Positions 45,581-56,724 are shown, numbered from the stretch's first letter. The stretch is DNA of 64,000 bases from Nothopassalora personata (GCA_033816765.1 CM066287.1:2170001-2234000), one strand, 5' to 3'. Made by a program: numbers and translations. Notes: generated by a model from the sequence alone, not told the origin.

Positions 45581-46449
45581 TCAACCTTGAAAGTTTAGGC
45601 AACGCACCCCTGGATCCTCGTCAAACATAACTTTTTCCATCACATGCTCAAGGATCTTCTCCACCACGAGACCACCCTCCTTGGCCAGGTCGAAGAACGC
45701 TAGATCTTTCTCCAGCAACCAAGGCCGGTATGGCGTGAAGAACACTAACGCCTGCGCTTCCGAAGTCTTCTTCAGCGTCCGCTGTATGCTCTGCAGAAGT
45801 CTGGTGTGCTCGGAGTGGTTGAAGAGCAGGTCTGCGAGGATGAGAAGGTCAAAGCCACCCTCTTGTTCAGTCTCTGGCGCAAGCTTCCGCAGCTCAGCTG
45901 TATCTGCACCCCAGAGATATCCGGCAGCATTGACTTTCGACGCCACTCGCAATGATTCACATCTCTCGATATTCAGCGCGAGGTTTTCAATAAGTTCTGG
46001 ATCGGGATAGTCGGTCACCACCACTGCTCTAGCGCCATTGATACCACAGATCAGACTAGGGAGGCCCGCGCCCGCTCCCAGCTCCAGCACAGTCTTGTTG
46101 TGGACAAGTTCAAATTTGTTTTCTTCTAGGTAATTGGCAATTGTGCGGCCTGCTTGCCATAGCAGATGTCCCTATGCGCTGCTAATCAGCGCTTCTGCCC
46201 TCAACGTTCTACCCGTGCACTCGAGCGCTATGAGGCCGCTGGTCCCGAGTCGTGCCGAAACAGATAAGAGAGTATAGTATAAGATTGGATGCCTTCACCT
46301 ACCCAAAGCGGATTCTGACCGACTAAGCGCAATGTAAGAGTCTCACCGTTCAGTGTCTGATGTCGAACCTGTGTAGGCGGCTTCTCCTTTTGGTAGTAGT
46401 CGTCAGGCTCCTGGAAGAGGTCGAATGCCTCCTCATCAGACTCTGCCAT
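45581..46449 (-). CDS. EFM7: Protein N-terminal and lysine methyltransferase Efm7 (eEF1A)
   Basis: Exon 1 (46449-46303, 49 codons) and exon 2 (46171-45581) join in phase 0 over a 131-bp intron, giving 245 residues. The N-terminus (AFDLFQEPDDYYQKEKPPT, then a beta segment LTLRLVGQNPLW continuing into GHLLWQAGR across the splice) is characteristic of the family. Motif I is TVLELGAGAGLPSLI, followed by VVVTDYPDPELIENL and ADLLFNHSEHTRLL with the Asp/Asn-His signature. Efm7 methylates the N-terminal glycine and Lys3 of translation elongation factor eEF1A in the cytoplasm. It is convergent with QCR8 (174 bp) and divergent from the copper-fist gene. Confidence 0.92.
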
Positions 46450-47007
46450 CAAGGGTGCTTTGTCAGATCGTCCGGCCTGCTGCACAACCTCAAGCCGTCT
46501 TCACCACGAGCTCTGCAGCAAGCGGTGAGACACAGACCAAGCTGTAGCAGTTGCGCACCAACGTGTTGTGGTGTATGCGTTTGTTCAGAACATCAATGAC
46601 AAAGAACATGAAGACGTCGCATTTTCCAAGCGCTGACTAAGTCTGTCTTCGCGAAATGCCGGGTGCCGAGCCCGTTACTTCACTTGATCGACACCCTTGC
46701 TCGAAACTCTCCCATCCCGCGGCCTGTTCGGCTGCCACGCCCACATACTGTGAATCTTCTCTGCTGGTTCAGGTCATGCGATACTCAGCGATTCATGCGC
46801 CTTGCGGCCTTGCGAACTTGCTACACGTCCTTTGTTGAGCCTCAAGCCTTCATTGAGGACCGGAAGCTTAGGTAATACTTGCTCAGTCGCAGCACGAGGG
46901 GGCCCACGGACACTACACTTACGGCTCAGCAGCTCTAGAGCAGTCACTGACCAGCGCTACCAGGCCCTATTGACGTCTGTCTCCTCAGGCGCGGCCAGCC
47001 CGGCAGA
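46450..47007. promoter_or_regulatory. Divergent promoter region of EFM7 and the copper-fist gene
   Basis: About 560 bp between two divergent starts. No gene seen; no binding site could be named with confidence. Confidence 0.45.
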
Positions 47008-48507
47008 ATGGACCAAGAAAAGCCCTTCAAGACTATTGAAGTGATCGACTCCCGGACGAATCAAGTATGCAAAGTGGCGTGTATGTCATGTATCCGTGGT
47101 CACCGTACAACCTCATGTGGCATCCCCATATGTCGTGCCAAAGTCTTCTGGACTGTGAAACGACCGGGACGACCCTCCAATTCGTGCACCTGTCGATATG
47201 GCGCAACGGGGGGCTGCAAATGCGTGGTGGCGAGATCAGCATGTCCGCATAAATCCAAAAAGGGCGAGAAGCGGTCGGGCGAGTGTCGGTGCGACGAACA
47301 GGGACGGTATTGCTGTCTACTCGAGCCGCCTCATTGGGATCAACTATTGTCGCTGCAGAAGCCGACGGTGGAGTTCTCGCAGACTAGAGAGCAACTGGAC
47401 GCCAAACTGGCGGCATCTATGAATGGCTCTGTTCCTCAAACGCCAGCATGTTCTATGGTCAGCAGTCCGCCTCCTGCAGCGCATAGCATCCCGAGCACTC
47501 CGGCACCAATACAGCATGTACACATCATGCCAAACAATTACAGCAGCAATGCTCTCCAACCTACCACCCCGATAAGCACCTTGATGCCTCGATTTGGTAT
47601 GATGGGAATAGGAGCACCTATGGGCAGCGCACGCGACATATCGATGGATGTACTGTCCTGGCAAGGACAAGCTCCCGTAGCGCCGCGTGAGTACAACCAG
47701 CAGCCAGACTACAGTGAAGCGCAACCGGAGAGTGGATCCTGCTGCCAGGCAGGCGAGCCTGTCATCCAGAGCGCGCGTTCGCCACCTTCCGAGCTCGATG
47801 GCACGTATACACAACAACACAATCTTCACGAGATGTCGCTAGGCCAGAACTTCAACGCAGTGCCTGCGAATGTTACTTTGTCACAAGTGACTTCCCCACC
47901 ACTACTTGCCTTCGACTACAATCACTTCGAAAGCGATTACTTCAGATATCAATTTCCCTCGGCGATATGTCAGAACTGTGGTCTGAACGGATGTACTTGT
48001 AGGAATTGTCCGCCAGTATTTCAGAACTTCAGCAACACCAGCTGGGCACAATGCTGTGGGCGTAAGCACGCTCGAGATCCGCAGCCTTCGCCGGCACCCT
48101 CCAAAGTGGCGCGAACAGAAAACTACTCCGCTAGCCAACGCGTGGATTTGCAACCAGAATTACCTCAGCCTTACCAGACAGATTCCTTCCCTCAACAGGA
48201 GACCTTCCCTCTGAACGGCAACCACTTCATCAACGACTACAACGAGATGGAGCCGACTCCACCTGAGCTCCCTCTTGAACTGGACCCCTTCCGTTTACAA
48301 GAGGGACCTAACGGATTGGACCACGATTTTCATATACCGGAGCTGGAGTTCAACGATTTCCTGAATACGTCAGAGTTCAACGCCAACCATGACAACAACA
48401 ATCACGCTGGCACCGAGGAGAAGGATGTTGATGGCAAGGCCAAGGGAGAAGGAGAAGGAGATGGAGACCAAGACCGGTCCGGCGGCTGTTGTTGTAGCGG
48501 CTCCTGA
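47008..48507 (+). CDS. Copper-fist transcription factor (Cuf1/GRISEA-related)
   Basis: A single exon of 499 residues from the ATG at 47008. The copper-fist domain lies at about residues 22-105: VACMSCIRGHRTTSC, the minor-groove arm KRPGRPSNSC (compare KGRP), then CRYGATGGCKC and further Cys clusters (GECRCDEQGRYCC) expected to hold the copper cluster. The usual third zinc site C-x-H is C-G-I here, so the zinc-binding histidine is missing, though a Cys lies three residues on. The middle is Pro/Gln/Ser-rich. Near residue 325 a second Cys cluster (CQNCGLNGCTCRNC) resembles the regulatory copper-sensing motif of Cuf1 and Mac1, and the protein ends in GGCCCSGS. Such factors switch copper uptake or detoxification genes. 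Confidence 0.9.
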   Translation: MDQEKPFKTIEVIDSRTNQVCKVACMSCIRGHRTTSCGIPICRAKVFWTVKRPGRPSNSCTCRYGATGGCKCVVARSACPHKSKKGEKRSGECRCDEQGRYCCLLEPPHWDQLLSLQKPTVEFSQTREQLDAKLAASMNGSVPQTPACSMVSSPPPAAHSIPSTPAPIQHVHIMPNNYSSNALQPTTPISTLMPRFGMMGIGAPMGSARDISMDVLSWQGQAPVAPREYNQQPDYSEAQPESGSCCQAGEPVIQSARSPPSELDGTYTQQHNLHEMSLGQNFNAVPANVTLSQVTSPPLLAFDYNHFESDYFRYQFPSAICQNCGLNGCTCRNCPPVFQNFSNTSWAQCCGRKHARDPQPSPAPSKVARTENYSASQRVDLQPELPQPYQTDSFPQQETFPLNGNHFINDYNEMEPTPPELPLELDPFRLQEGPNGLDHDFHIPELEFNDFLNTSEFNANHDNNNHAGTEEKDVDGKAKGEGEGDGDQDRSGGCCCSGS

Positions 48508-49205
48508 CAACGATGATCACGAAGCTGGAAGGAGTGACCGTGACTCTTGCCACGAATGTCAGTCCGAAAAGGCTGGCATGGGTGCCGCATAACACGAGTG
48601 ATCCACAACCCAGCAAGGGATGGCGATAGATGAGCCAGGCTCATAAAGCAACGGGGCGCTACAGCAGAGCGTCTTGCCCCTACACCTTATGATCGGCAGG
48701 TTTCCTGTCAACTCCGCTTGACTTCACCTCTCAGACGATAGAATCCGGGAGGACATTTTGCATAGAGACCCGCCAAAAAAGGTCTCAACGAATAGCTCAC
48801 GACGAAATGCCATGATGCGAGAAACCCCGGAATACGGGAAGAAAGTGTAATTAGACGAGCCTTTCGACATTAACTCATTGTTAGAGAGAAGCATATACGC
48901 TTTCCGCTTCCTCTCGCCTCGCTATCAAAATTACAAGGTTCGATCAGATCCAATCACATGGCGAAAATTTCCCATCCCGTAAGCGGTACGGAGAAAGCTA
49001 GTAGTGATGAATCTCTTTTTGCGGGTCTTCTGCATCCCACGCTCGCACAAAAAAAATTATCTCTCGTTCGCCGGAAAGACGTGCTGTACAAGTTTGTGCT
49101 TCTTTCCGGTTTCCGGGCGATTCCGAACAGCAGGCGAGTGCTGCTGTTGGGTCAGGAAGAAAGTGTTTCCAATGCTGTACGTATCCATCTGCGCGGTCTC
49201 CAAGA
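48508..49205. other. Intergenic region between convergent genes
   Basis: About 700 bp between the copper-fist and syntaxin stops. Nothing recognised. Confidence 0.6.
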
Positions 49206-50371
49206 CTAGTTGTTCAGGCCAAAGTATAGACCCAGGACCAGAGCGAGGATGATGACGATTGCCAGACAGATGAAGAAGCACCACCACTTGAGCTTTCGTG
49301 CGTTCCGCGCCGACTTGATGCCCTTGTCGAGCTGAACATTGCCTGCTTCGGTATCTTTCTTGACGTTCTCGGTGTGCTGCTCAATCTGCTGCACAGGCTC
49401 GTCCTGCAGCACAACGGCTGTTGCAAGGTCTTCCATGAGCTGCTGCAGCTCCATCATTGTGCGCTCGATCTTCTGGATGTCATGGTGTCGTGCACGCACC
49501 GCGCCGAGGACCGAGTTTGCGGTTGCGGATCGGTTCGTTTTGAGCTGCAATGATTGTCAGAACTGTAGCCACAAATTCTTGGCAATATTTTTAGAACTTA
49601 CCGCAGTCTGGAACACGCCCTCGTTGCCCCAATCTGCGTTCGCAGCCTCTTGTACTTCGCTATCAGTAGCCTCCGGATTCACGATCCTATATTGTCGCGC
49701 AATCTGCTCCCGGTAGCGTCGCTCATAATTTGCCTCTTCTTGCCTGTATTCCTGCAGCTGCTTGGTGAAGCTGGTCTTGAGCTGCCCGACCTGTGTGTTC
49801 TTGACCTGGTTGTCCTTACTTCTCGCGGCATCTGTCTCGAGGAACTTGATCTGATCTTTTATCGAGGTGTTGAGGACTTGAGTCTGCGTGATCATAGATT
49901 CCAATTGGCCGGAGGAGCCGCTGTCGGGCGAAGATAGTGTGCGCTGATGCGCCGAGGCGATTTGTCCGACATGAGTGGTAAGTGTGCGAATATCGGCTTT
50001 CACTGCTTCGACGCGCGAGAGGAAATCGGAATTGGACAAGACTGTTGAGCCGGCGGAGACGTATTGGACGTTCTGACCAGGCTGCACTGCTTCACCGGGT
50101 ATCGCTGGCGCAGGCGCTTGGCTGTGGCTCGACTCTTGCGTGTATGTAGAGTCCTGGTGTGTCACTTGGCTGGGCGCGGAGAGTCCGCCTTGCTGTGTGT
50201 GGGTTAGGAAACGGGGCGCGCATCATGTACGTGTCGGTCTTGTCTTACTGGTCGTGTGTCGTAGGTGTCGTTCGAGTACGGGTTATTCGATCCGTAACCA
50301 CCGGCTCCGGCGCCGCCCTGCTGCTCGTAGGGGTTGCCTCCATAGCCGCTGTATTGGTTGTATTGCGACAT
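49206..50371 (-). CDS. SSO1: Plasma-membrane t-SNARE syntaxin, Sso1/Sso2 type
   Basis: Exons 50371-50249, 50192-49602 and 49544-49206 join in phase 0, giving 350 residues. The start gives MSQYNQYSGYGGNPYEQQGG, a Gly/Tyr/Asn-rich N-terminal tail common in filamentous Sso proteins. A three-helix regulatory Habc bundle follows (SDFLSRVEAVKADIRTLTTH onward), then the SNARE motif (RARHHDIQKIERTMMELQQL, central glutamine in AVVLQDEPVQQIE), and a single C-terminal transmembrane anchor (FFICLAIVIILALVLGLYFG). It pairs with Sec9 and Snc-type v-SNAREs to fuse secretory vesicles with the plasma membrane. The convergent copper-fist gene lies 700 bp away. Confidence 0.96.
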
Positions 50372-50648
50372 GGTGCACTGGCGGCGGGTGTAGCAAAGCC
50401 GTGGGCGCGCGCAAGAGGCGATGGGTGGTGGCTGAATTGCAGGTCGCCGAGTAGGCCGTCGTGGTGAGGTCAGAGGCGAAGGTAGTAATTATGGTCGCGG
50501 GCGGAGCACTAGAGAGGCTGGTGCACTGGCGCTTACTGAACTAGGTCTTATGCGCTGCGCTGCGCTGATGATGAAGATGATGATGATCAAGCCACCTGCT
50601 GCACCGGGTGTTATCAGCACTGACTGTCCATGTGAACGCTGCTGTGTG

Positions 50649-50960
50649 CTACAGTACAATGCGTATGATAATCTGTAATGAGAGAGTTGTCGACATCGAC
50701 TCCGCCTTAGCCAGCTCTTCCCGAGCTTCAGCTGGAGGGAAATTGCTATTAGCTAATGCCTGTCGTAGCTCGCATATCTTCGGCAACGTGCTTCTCATCG
50801 ACTCCGCTACTCCCAGGATCATACTCATCATACCACTCCTCGCCCGAGCACTCTTCCACGGGGCCTTGTGCCGCGTGTTTGAAGGTATGCTATGAATACA
50901 AGATCCACAGAAGACCGCTTGGCCCATATCCATTGGCTCCACCTCTCCACGTGCTTTCAT
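50649..50960 (-). CDS. Possible small hypothetical gene
   Basis: An ATG-initiated frame of 103 codons; its C-terminal half (LRQALANSNFPPAEAREELA) has a coding-like helical look. No splice partner or homologue is recognised, so it may be chance. Nothing else is seen between the syntaxin start (50371) and this frame except a GAT-rich simple-sequence patch near 50570-50590. Confidence 0.25.
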   Translation of the reverse strand: MKARGEVEPMDMGQAVFCGSCIHSIPSNTRHKAPWKSARARSGMMSMILGVAESMRSTLPKICELRQALANSNFPPAEAREELAKAESMSTTLSLQIIIRIVL

Positions 50961-51493
50961 GCCGGCTCCCTGTAAAAGTCCACAGGTAACAACGGCACCT
51001 GCTCTGCTTGCGAGGACGTGGTTTGCAGGACCATGCGGACGGACAGTCTGTCGACTACACCCTCAGCGACCTTGGGGATTCACGAGATACTTGGTCTTGC
51101 ACAGCTCGTGGCAAGCCAGATCGGGCAGGGGGAATGCAAATAGATGTGGTCACGGATAGAGGGTAGATTGTTTGCTGATATCGAAGCTGTTCCTGCGAAC
51201 ATGTCGCATGCTCTACTCTGCGACCGAACACTCTGGCTCATGCACCATGCTTACGCACCTCTTTTGCGCAGAATCTGCCTGGGTTGCCGTGCAGGTTATC
51301 AACTCGACCCATCTTGTCCTACCGAGAAGGCCATGCTGTGGAACTAAACCGCTTCAATGTGCCATCATGAAGCCATAAATGTGGTCTCAATGTATCGAGG
51401 CCGCGAAACCGACTCATCCTTGACCAACAACAGTAGGTTGCCCTTCCGCTCAATCTGTTTCTTCATCTCCTGGAGTTCATCGAGAGTCGCCGA
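50961..51493. other. Intergenic region
   Basis: About 530 bp with no supported gene. Confidence 0.5.
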
Positions 51494-51907
51494 CTATAGT
51501 CCGATGTCGCCGAGATCTCTTGATAGCGTCGCTATCTGAGCACGCTTCGCTGCCTCGGCAATAAGGCTGAAGTCCTGAAGGAGAGGTGCTGTTTCCGGAG
51601 CGCCACCGCCGTTTCTCTGTCCAACGTATGGCGATAGCATTTGCTGCTGCTGTTGAGGTATTCGTTGTTGCTGGCCTGGGTGTGAAGTGGGCGCTGCTAT
51701 CGAACCAAAGTAGTTTGCCGGTTGGCGTACCGACGGCGACGGTAAAGGTGCCGATTGAGCCGGCATGTTGGTTGCGTGCAGCGACGATAACGATGCCAGT
51801 GAACTTGTGCTTTGAAAGACGGACGACGAAGCCGAAGATGATGCAGCTTGGACTTGAGGGTATGGCGGCCGTTTGGAGAGTGCCTGTCGTGGTTGCTTTG
51901 AATCCAT
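51494..51907 (-). CDS. Hypothetical Ser/Gln-rich protein with helical C-terminus
   Basis: A frame of 137 residues from the ATG at 51907: Ser/Ala-rich, then a glutamine-rich stretch, then an ordered end (APLLQDFSLIAEAAKRAQIA, closing in RDLGDIGL) that looks conserved. A second same-strand frame (51477-52127) overlaps and contains coding-like sequence upstream (TLPGHLTRILSSKAAATDLP), so the true gene may have a 5' exon there, but I could not find a clean splice joining the two frames. The function is unknown. Confidence 0.4.
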   Translation of the reverse strand: MDSKQPRQALSKRPPYPQVQAASSSASSSVFQSTSSLASLSSLHATNMPAQSAPLPSPSVRQPANYFGSIAAPTSHPGQQQRIPQQQQQMLSPYVGQRNGGGAPETAPLLQDFSLIAEAAKRAQIATLSRDLGDIGL

Positions 51908-53078
51908 TCCTTGCAACGTTCAGAAGGCACAACGCGGTATACAATAGTTGAAGCTTGGATGATCCTGGCGAAGCCGTGCTTTGAGATTGCTGAGTCGCCG
52001 TGCCGAGGATGGCAGTTGGGTTTGGCTCCGCAGACAGTCCCGAGGGCAGATCTGTAGCCGCCGCCTTTGATGACAGGATCCGAGTCAAGTGACCTGGTAG
52101 TGTGTCGAGGGTGATAACAGAGCCCAAGACTTATAGCAGCTTGTGTTGGCCAGGAGTTGTCGTTGTCTAATAAAGGAGATAGAGAATCGAGGGTTTGGCA
52201 GCGATGCAAGAAGTACCAGCAGAAAGGCAAGACGTAACTGCTACGTGCTATGGTAGTACGTGATAGGGAACCCTGGCGCTTTCTTCTACTGCGCCGCGGC
52301 TTGCCTTGCAAGCATTATTCTCTTCTATATATTGGACTGGCTGCGCGGAATTGCAGAGGCAACTGCCGAACCAGCACGCAGAACTAGGTCTCTCTCTCTC
52401 CACACTTCCCCGTAGCATATCGAAGGTAGAATTTCAGGTTAGGAGCTTGCAGAGGACGAATGAAGCCAGCCCCAAACTTTCGCGCCAAGTATCGAAGTTA
52501 TAGACGACGAATGGCGATGCGATGGAAGTTCTCGGGAAACAGCCCATGACGCGACAAAATCTCGGAGGGCACTTCATGAAGAATCTCTGCAAATCCTTCC
52601 GTGCGTTCGTACTTGACCGCGGCACAGCCCTTTGCAGATGGAGTAGAACTATACTGCAAACGCGCTAGCCGGAAACGGGAGAAGACCACGACAGTTGCGA
52701 CTCTTTGATACTAAATATCTCGCGCATCAATTGCTATAAATAAGTAGCAAAGGGGTGTGGCGGCACGAGACGGCTTTCTTGTGTTGTTCCGCACCAAAGG
52801 CGTGCTCCTACCTGTTACATCCACGCAGCAGAAATTGATTTCACTTACCTCAGCGCGCTCAGACTCGCTGCTGGAATTGATTGCCTAGAGAGGAATATTG
52901 TGGGGCGAGGCTCAATTTGCGCGCCAAGGCTCACTACGAGTGGACCACAGTCCGATTGGTTGCATTGCATTAGCTATTCGAGAAGCGTCCGAGCTCGATG
53001 ATGTAAGATTGCACTTTCGTGCGATATCAGCGGAAGCACGTGCAACGCCTTCCCGACCACACACACCCCTCTACCACT
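51908..53078. other. Region upstream of KTI12
   Basis: Contains a possible 5' exon of the hypothetical gene (to about 52130) and then about 900 bp with nothing recognised before KTI12. Confidence 0.45.
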
Positions 53079-54019
53079 ATGCCTGTGCGTACAACCATAC
53101 CTCTATTCCCTATCTACCACAAACCACAGCTAACACCTGCCCCATCCAGCTCATCCTCATATCCGGCTACCCCAAAAGCGGCAAGACCTACAGGTCGCAC
53201 CAACTAACCACCTCCTTCACATCAAAAATCTCAACCTCCTCGGAACCACGCATCAAACGCCTCAAGATCATCCACATCGACGACACATCTCTAGGCCTCC
53301 CCCGCGATGTCTACGCCACAGCCCGGCCCGAAAAGGACGCCCGCGCAACTTTCTCCTCCGCCATAAAACGCGCCCTGGACCGCGACACGCTCGTCATCGC
53401 CGACGGCATGAACTACATCAAAGGCTTCCGATATCAACTCTACTGCGAAGCGAAAGCAGTCCAAACAACGAATTGCGTAGTGCATGTAGGAACGCAGCCG
53501 GAGCAATGTCGGAAATTCAACGACGAGGCTGCCGAAAGTGATCGGTATGACTCTGAAGTTTTTGAGAACTTGGTCTTCCGGTATGAGGAACCTAATGGGA
53601 TGAGTCGTTGGGATGCACCGCTTTTTGCGATTCCGTTGGAGGATGCGGAGCCGCCTTGTGATGCGATTTGGGAGGCGTTGGTGGGGAGTGATGGGAAGGC
53701 GAAAGTCGTGAGGCCGAATGCGGCAACTGTGGTGAAGCCGGCGGCGGAGCAGAATTATTTGTATGAGTTGGATAGGACGACGTCGGATGTGGTTGGGCTG
53801 ATTACGGCGTGGCAGCAAGATCACTCTGGAGAGGGTGGCGGGGTGTTGAAGGTGGCGGATTCGGAGCAGGTCCTTAGTCTACCTACCACGGCACCAAGTC
53901 TACCGCAGCTTCAGAGGTTGAGACGACAGTTCATTGGGTTGAATCGACAGCATACTCTGAGTAAGAGTCGAGTGAGAGATCTCTTCATAGACTATCTGAA
54001 TGATGCATTTCAGAGCTAA
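53079..54019 (+). CDS. KTI12: Kti12, Elongator-associated P-loop protein
   Basis: The first coding exon is only six nucleotides (ATGCCT, 53079-53084), followed by a 65-bp intron (GTGCGT donor, GCTAAC branch, CCAG acceptor) and exon 2 at 53150-54019; 291 residues. The join gives MPLILISGYPKSGKT, the canonical Kti12 start with its Walker A motif; without the intron the conserved first strand would lack a Met. Further landmarks are KIIHIDDTSLGL, LVIADGMNYIKGFRYQLYCE and, near the end, RLRRQFIGLNRQH. Kti12 binds tRNA and Elongator and supports wobble-uridine modification of tRNA anticodons. It is convergent with the next gene (162 bp). Confidence 0.95.
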
Positions 54020-54181
54020 CGAAAGAGTTCATGCATTCTGCATCGTGAAAGATTGCGATGATTCTTCATCATTCGCCTCTCTCCAAGACGCTTTCCACCA
54101 TCAATGGTAAAAACCACAGCGACAGACGTCGACCGGACTATCTGGCAGGGTATAGTGCATGTGCTCCTCTCTAGTCCCCCA

Positions 54182-55345
54182 CTACGCGGACCAGAACTCA
54201 CGCGCCTCTCCGTTAGAGAGAATCCATTCATCGCAAGCCCTTTGCAGCTCATCTTCCACGAGCCTTTCGAGACCAGAGGGTCCAATGAGAGCAGAGGCTT
54301 CCACATATATCCTCATGATACCCCTCAGGGCTTGACCGATGTCTTCGACTGAGTGCAGTCTGCGGTGGTATATCATGCAGCTCCAGTCGAAGACAGCCAG
54401 CTTTACTCCTGTGCCGTCGGGCCAACGGCAGACGTACTCGCACACGTTGGGGTTGTGAGGCTGTACCTCTCGCAGTATTCTTGGCCTCCGTCGGGAGCGA
54501 CCAGTCCTGGGCGTTGCGACAAAGGGGTCAGGCATCCTTGACGGGATTGCGAAGTCTTGTACCTGGACGTGGTGATGATCAAATGGTGCAAAAACGTCTT
54601 GGTATCTCGCCGCGGCCGCAGAAGCTAATTGTGCATGCGTCAAATGGGTCTGAGCATCCTGCATTGAGCGCAATTGATCGTTAGAGTACTGTACTCTATT
54701 CATGCTTGGCGGCGTGTTCGGAGGAAGAGCGACGGGATTGGCAATGATTGTTTGGAAGGTGTTCATCTCCTCAATCACAGCGTTCTGGACACGCATTGCC
54801 TGATCAGCCTCTGCCGACATTTGTCGGACCCGAGCTTGTAGTGCTGCAGCGAACCTATCGTTCACAACATGTGATGGCTCATCCAGCCGACCTATGGCTG
54901 ACAATCGTCGAGGTATAGCTGGTGGCGAAGGCTCCGATGGTCTCTGTACCAGCTCGGGCGGAAGGCTGACAGCCCTTGGCCTTCGCATTTCCTGGGACTG
55001 AGTGTATATATTCAAGACCTCCATTTGTGTAGCCAGTGTTTCAATCCGATGATTCAGATACTCAATCTCGGACGTTGGATCTGACACAATTGGAACCGAT
55101 TCGCTTGGCGGGATGGTCAATCTTAAGTCCATATTGCGTGCCGATCGTCGCGCTCTGCTGGGTTCTCGAGGAGACATCGACCAAGGAATCTGCGGTTGCG
55201 CAAGAGTCGCAACATGATCTCCAAGGCGCTCTATCAGATCAGCGAGTCGCACGTCCATGTCCAGAGCTTGGAGGTCCCCCTGTGACAATGTGAGGTAGTT
55301 TGTCATCTCATCCAAGAACGCCCTCATCCGCGGTATGTCCGGCAT
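54182..55345 (-). CDS. Hypothetical protein, 387 residues
   Basis: A single exon from the ATG at 55345. The N-terminal half has predicted helices and Ser/Pro/Arg linkers (SMSPREPSRARRSARNMDLR); a helical stretch (ARVRQMSAEADQAMRVQNAV) sits mid-protein; the C-terminal ~90 residues are ordered (EYVCRWPDGTGVKLAVFDWS, then IYVEASALIGPSGLERLVED). No membrane segment, signal peptide or known domain is seen. It ends 162 bp from KTI12 and starts 18 bp from the stop of the DUF202 gene on the same strand. Confidence 0.7.
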   Translation of the reverse strand: MPDIPRMRAFLDEMTNYLTLSQGDLQALDMDVRLADLIERLGDHVATLAQPQIPWSMSPREPSRARRSARNMDLRLTIPPSESVPIVSDPTSEIEYLNHRIETLATQMEVLNIYTQSQEMRRPRAVSLPPELVQRPSEPSPPAIPRRLSAIGRLDEPSHVVNDRFAAALQARVRQMSAEADQAMRVQNAVIEEMNTFQTIIANPVALPPNTPPSMNRVQYSNDQLRSMQDAQTHLTHAQLASAAAARYQDVFAPFDHHHVQVQDFAIPSRMPDPFVATPRTGRSRRRPRILREVQPHNPNVCEYVCRWPDGTGVKLAVFDWSCMIYHRRLHSVEDIGQALRGIMRIYVEASALIGPSGLERLVEDELQRACDEWILSNGEAREFWSA

Positions 55346-55363
55346 CCTTCCGATAGTGCTTTT

Positions 55364-56724
55364 CTACCGTTTTTCGAATGCTTCCGGAGCGACTGCAACG
55401 ACCACGACCAGGCTAGCGATGATAAGGGCGGTTGCCACTGCTGAGACAATGATGATGGTTCCTCGTGATGCTGGGAATTTGCCGCGAATCACGTAGTGTT
55501 GGCTTTCGAAGTAGCGATGAAACCCCAGGAGGAGGATTAAGATCGCTACAGAGTTCATGTTAGCGCAAGACCTGGCAGGATGGAGTCTGCCACTCACATA
55601 TGCCTAAAAATGTCGCGCCTAGAGGCTTGCCCACGGAACGTAACTTTGTTGATGCTGCGATAGATTGCACTCCGTTTGGATCTGAAGAGGCTATCGATGT
55701 GTTCAATCTGAAGAGTTGGGTAACCGCGATCCCTATGCTGGCAAAGGAAAGCGAGGTCCGCAGCCACGCCAGGAAAGTCCGTTCTAAGGATTATCAGTGG
55801 CCGTCAGAAGCTACGATGTGCTGTTCTTACCAAGCGCCAGGTGATCTCGAGCCTGCCTAATCATCAGTATTGCGAAGATAAATCGATATCGTGTCAGCAA
55901 CATACCACACTGCCCTTGTTCTCAAGCTCAACAGACCCGTACTTGTCAACCAGTGACCTAAGCCAGCCCTCATTCTCAGGTTCCTGCCACTGTCAGCGCG
56001 CACTCTCTCCACTCGACCGTGCTGTCCTTCATACCTCTTGCGCAGGCTCCTGCTGCCCTCGAGCTGGTACACTCGCGTTCCGACCACTCCCCTTCGACGA
56101 CCTAACAGAATCGCTTTTCCTCCTCCTCGGACTCTCACTCTGCCCAGTCGCCAAACAAATATCGTCCTCGTCACTGTGCCCATTCGCAGCTCCATAGTTC
56201 GACCTTCCCACAGCGGTCTTTCGCATGATCGCTGTATTCTCGTCCGCGCTGCTCTCCGCAATATCATCCGAATCTCTGCCTGGCCGGCTCCTCAACGCAT
56301 TGCGACCATTGGCCATTGGCGATCCGCTCAACGCCATGGCCTGGATATAGCTGCAGGGACGCGATCCTTTGGGGGAGGCTGTCTGAGATGTGAAGGTCAC
56401 TGAGCGCTGTCGCTCTCGGCCATCTGCGTCGGCTACTCTACCGGAGCTGGACGCGCCAGTATATGTGTACGGGATTCGTGGATGGCCGTCGGGTTGCGAA
56501 TCTCTCTTGAACGATGATGGTCTCTCTACGGCTCGCGACGACTCAGGCGATGTCGCGGACGGCGGTAGAGTCGGCTTGCTCAGCTTCGCCGGCGTTCTCT
56601 GGCTGGGGTCTGAAGGTCCGGCCCGTGGAGTGATCAGGCTATCGTCCGAGTCGTCTGAGGTCGATAATGATTGGGATTCCGAGGCGGTGGAATTGCTCAC
56701 GGGACTGCAAGGGAGCGGTGCCAT
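55364..56724 (-). CDS. DUF202 (YidH-like) membrane protein with long disordered N-terminus
   Basis: Five exons: 56724-56035, 55983-55906, 55852-55831, 55783-55598 and 55545-55364, giving 385 residues. The first 230 codons are Ser/Pro-rich and disordered. Exon 2 gives EPENEGWLRSLVDKYGSVEL. The 22-nt third exon encodes ARDHLAL plus one base and joins exon 4 to make the DUF202 hallmark ARDHLALERTFLAWLRTSLA. Two or three further hydrophobic helices follow (GISILILLLGFHRYFE, then GTIIIVSAVATALIIASLVV). All joints are GT/AG and keep frame. DUF202 proteins are small membrane proteins in fungi and bacteria; yeast relatives are vacuolar, but the function is not established. Confidence 0.9.
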
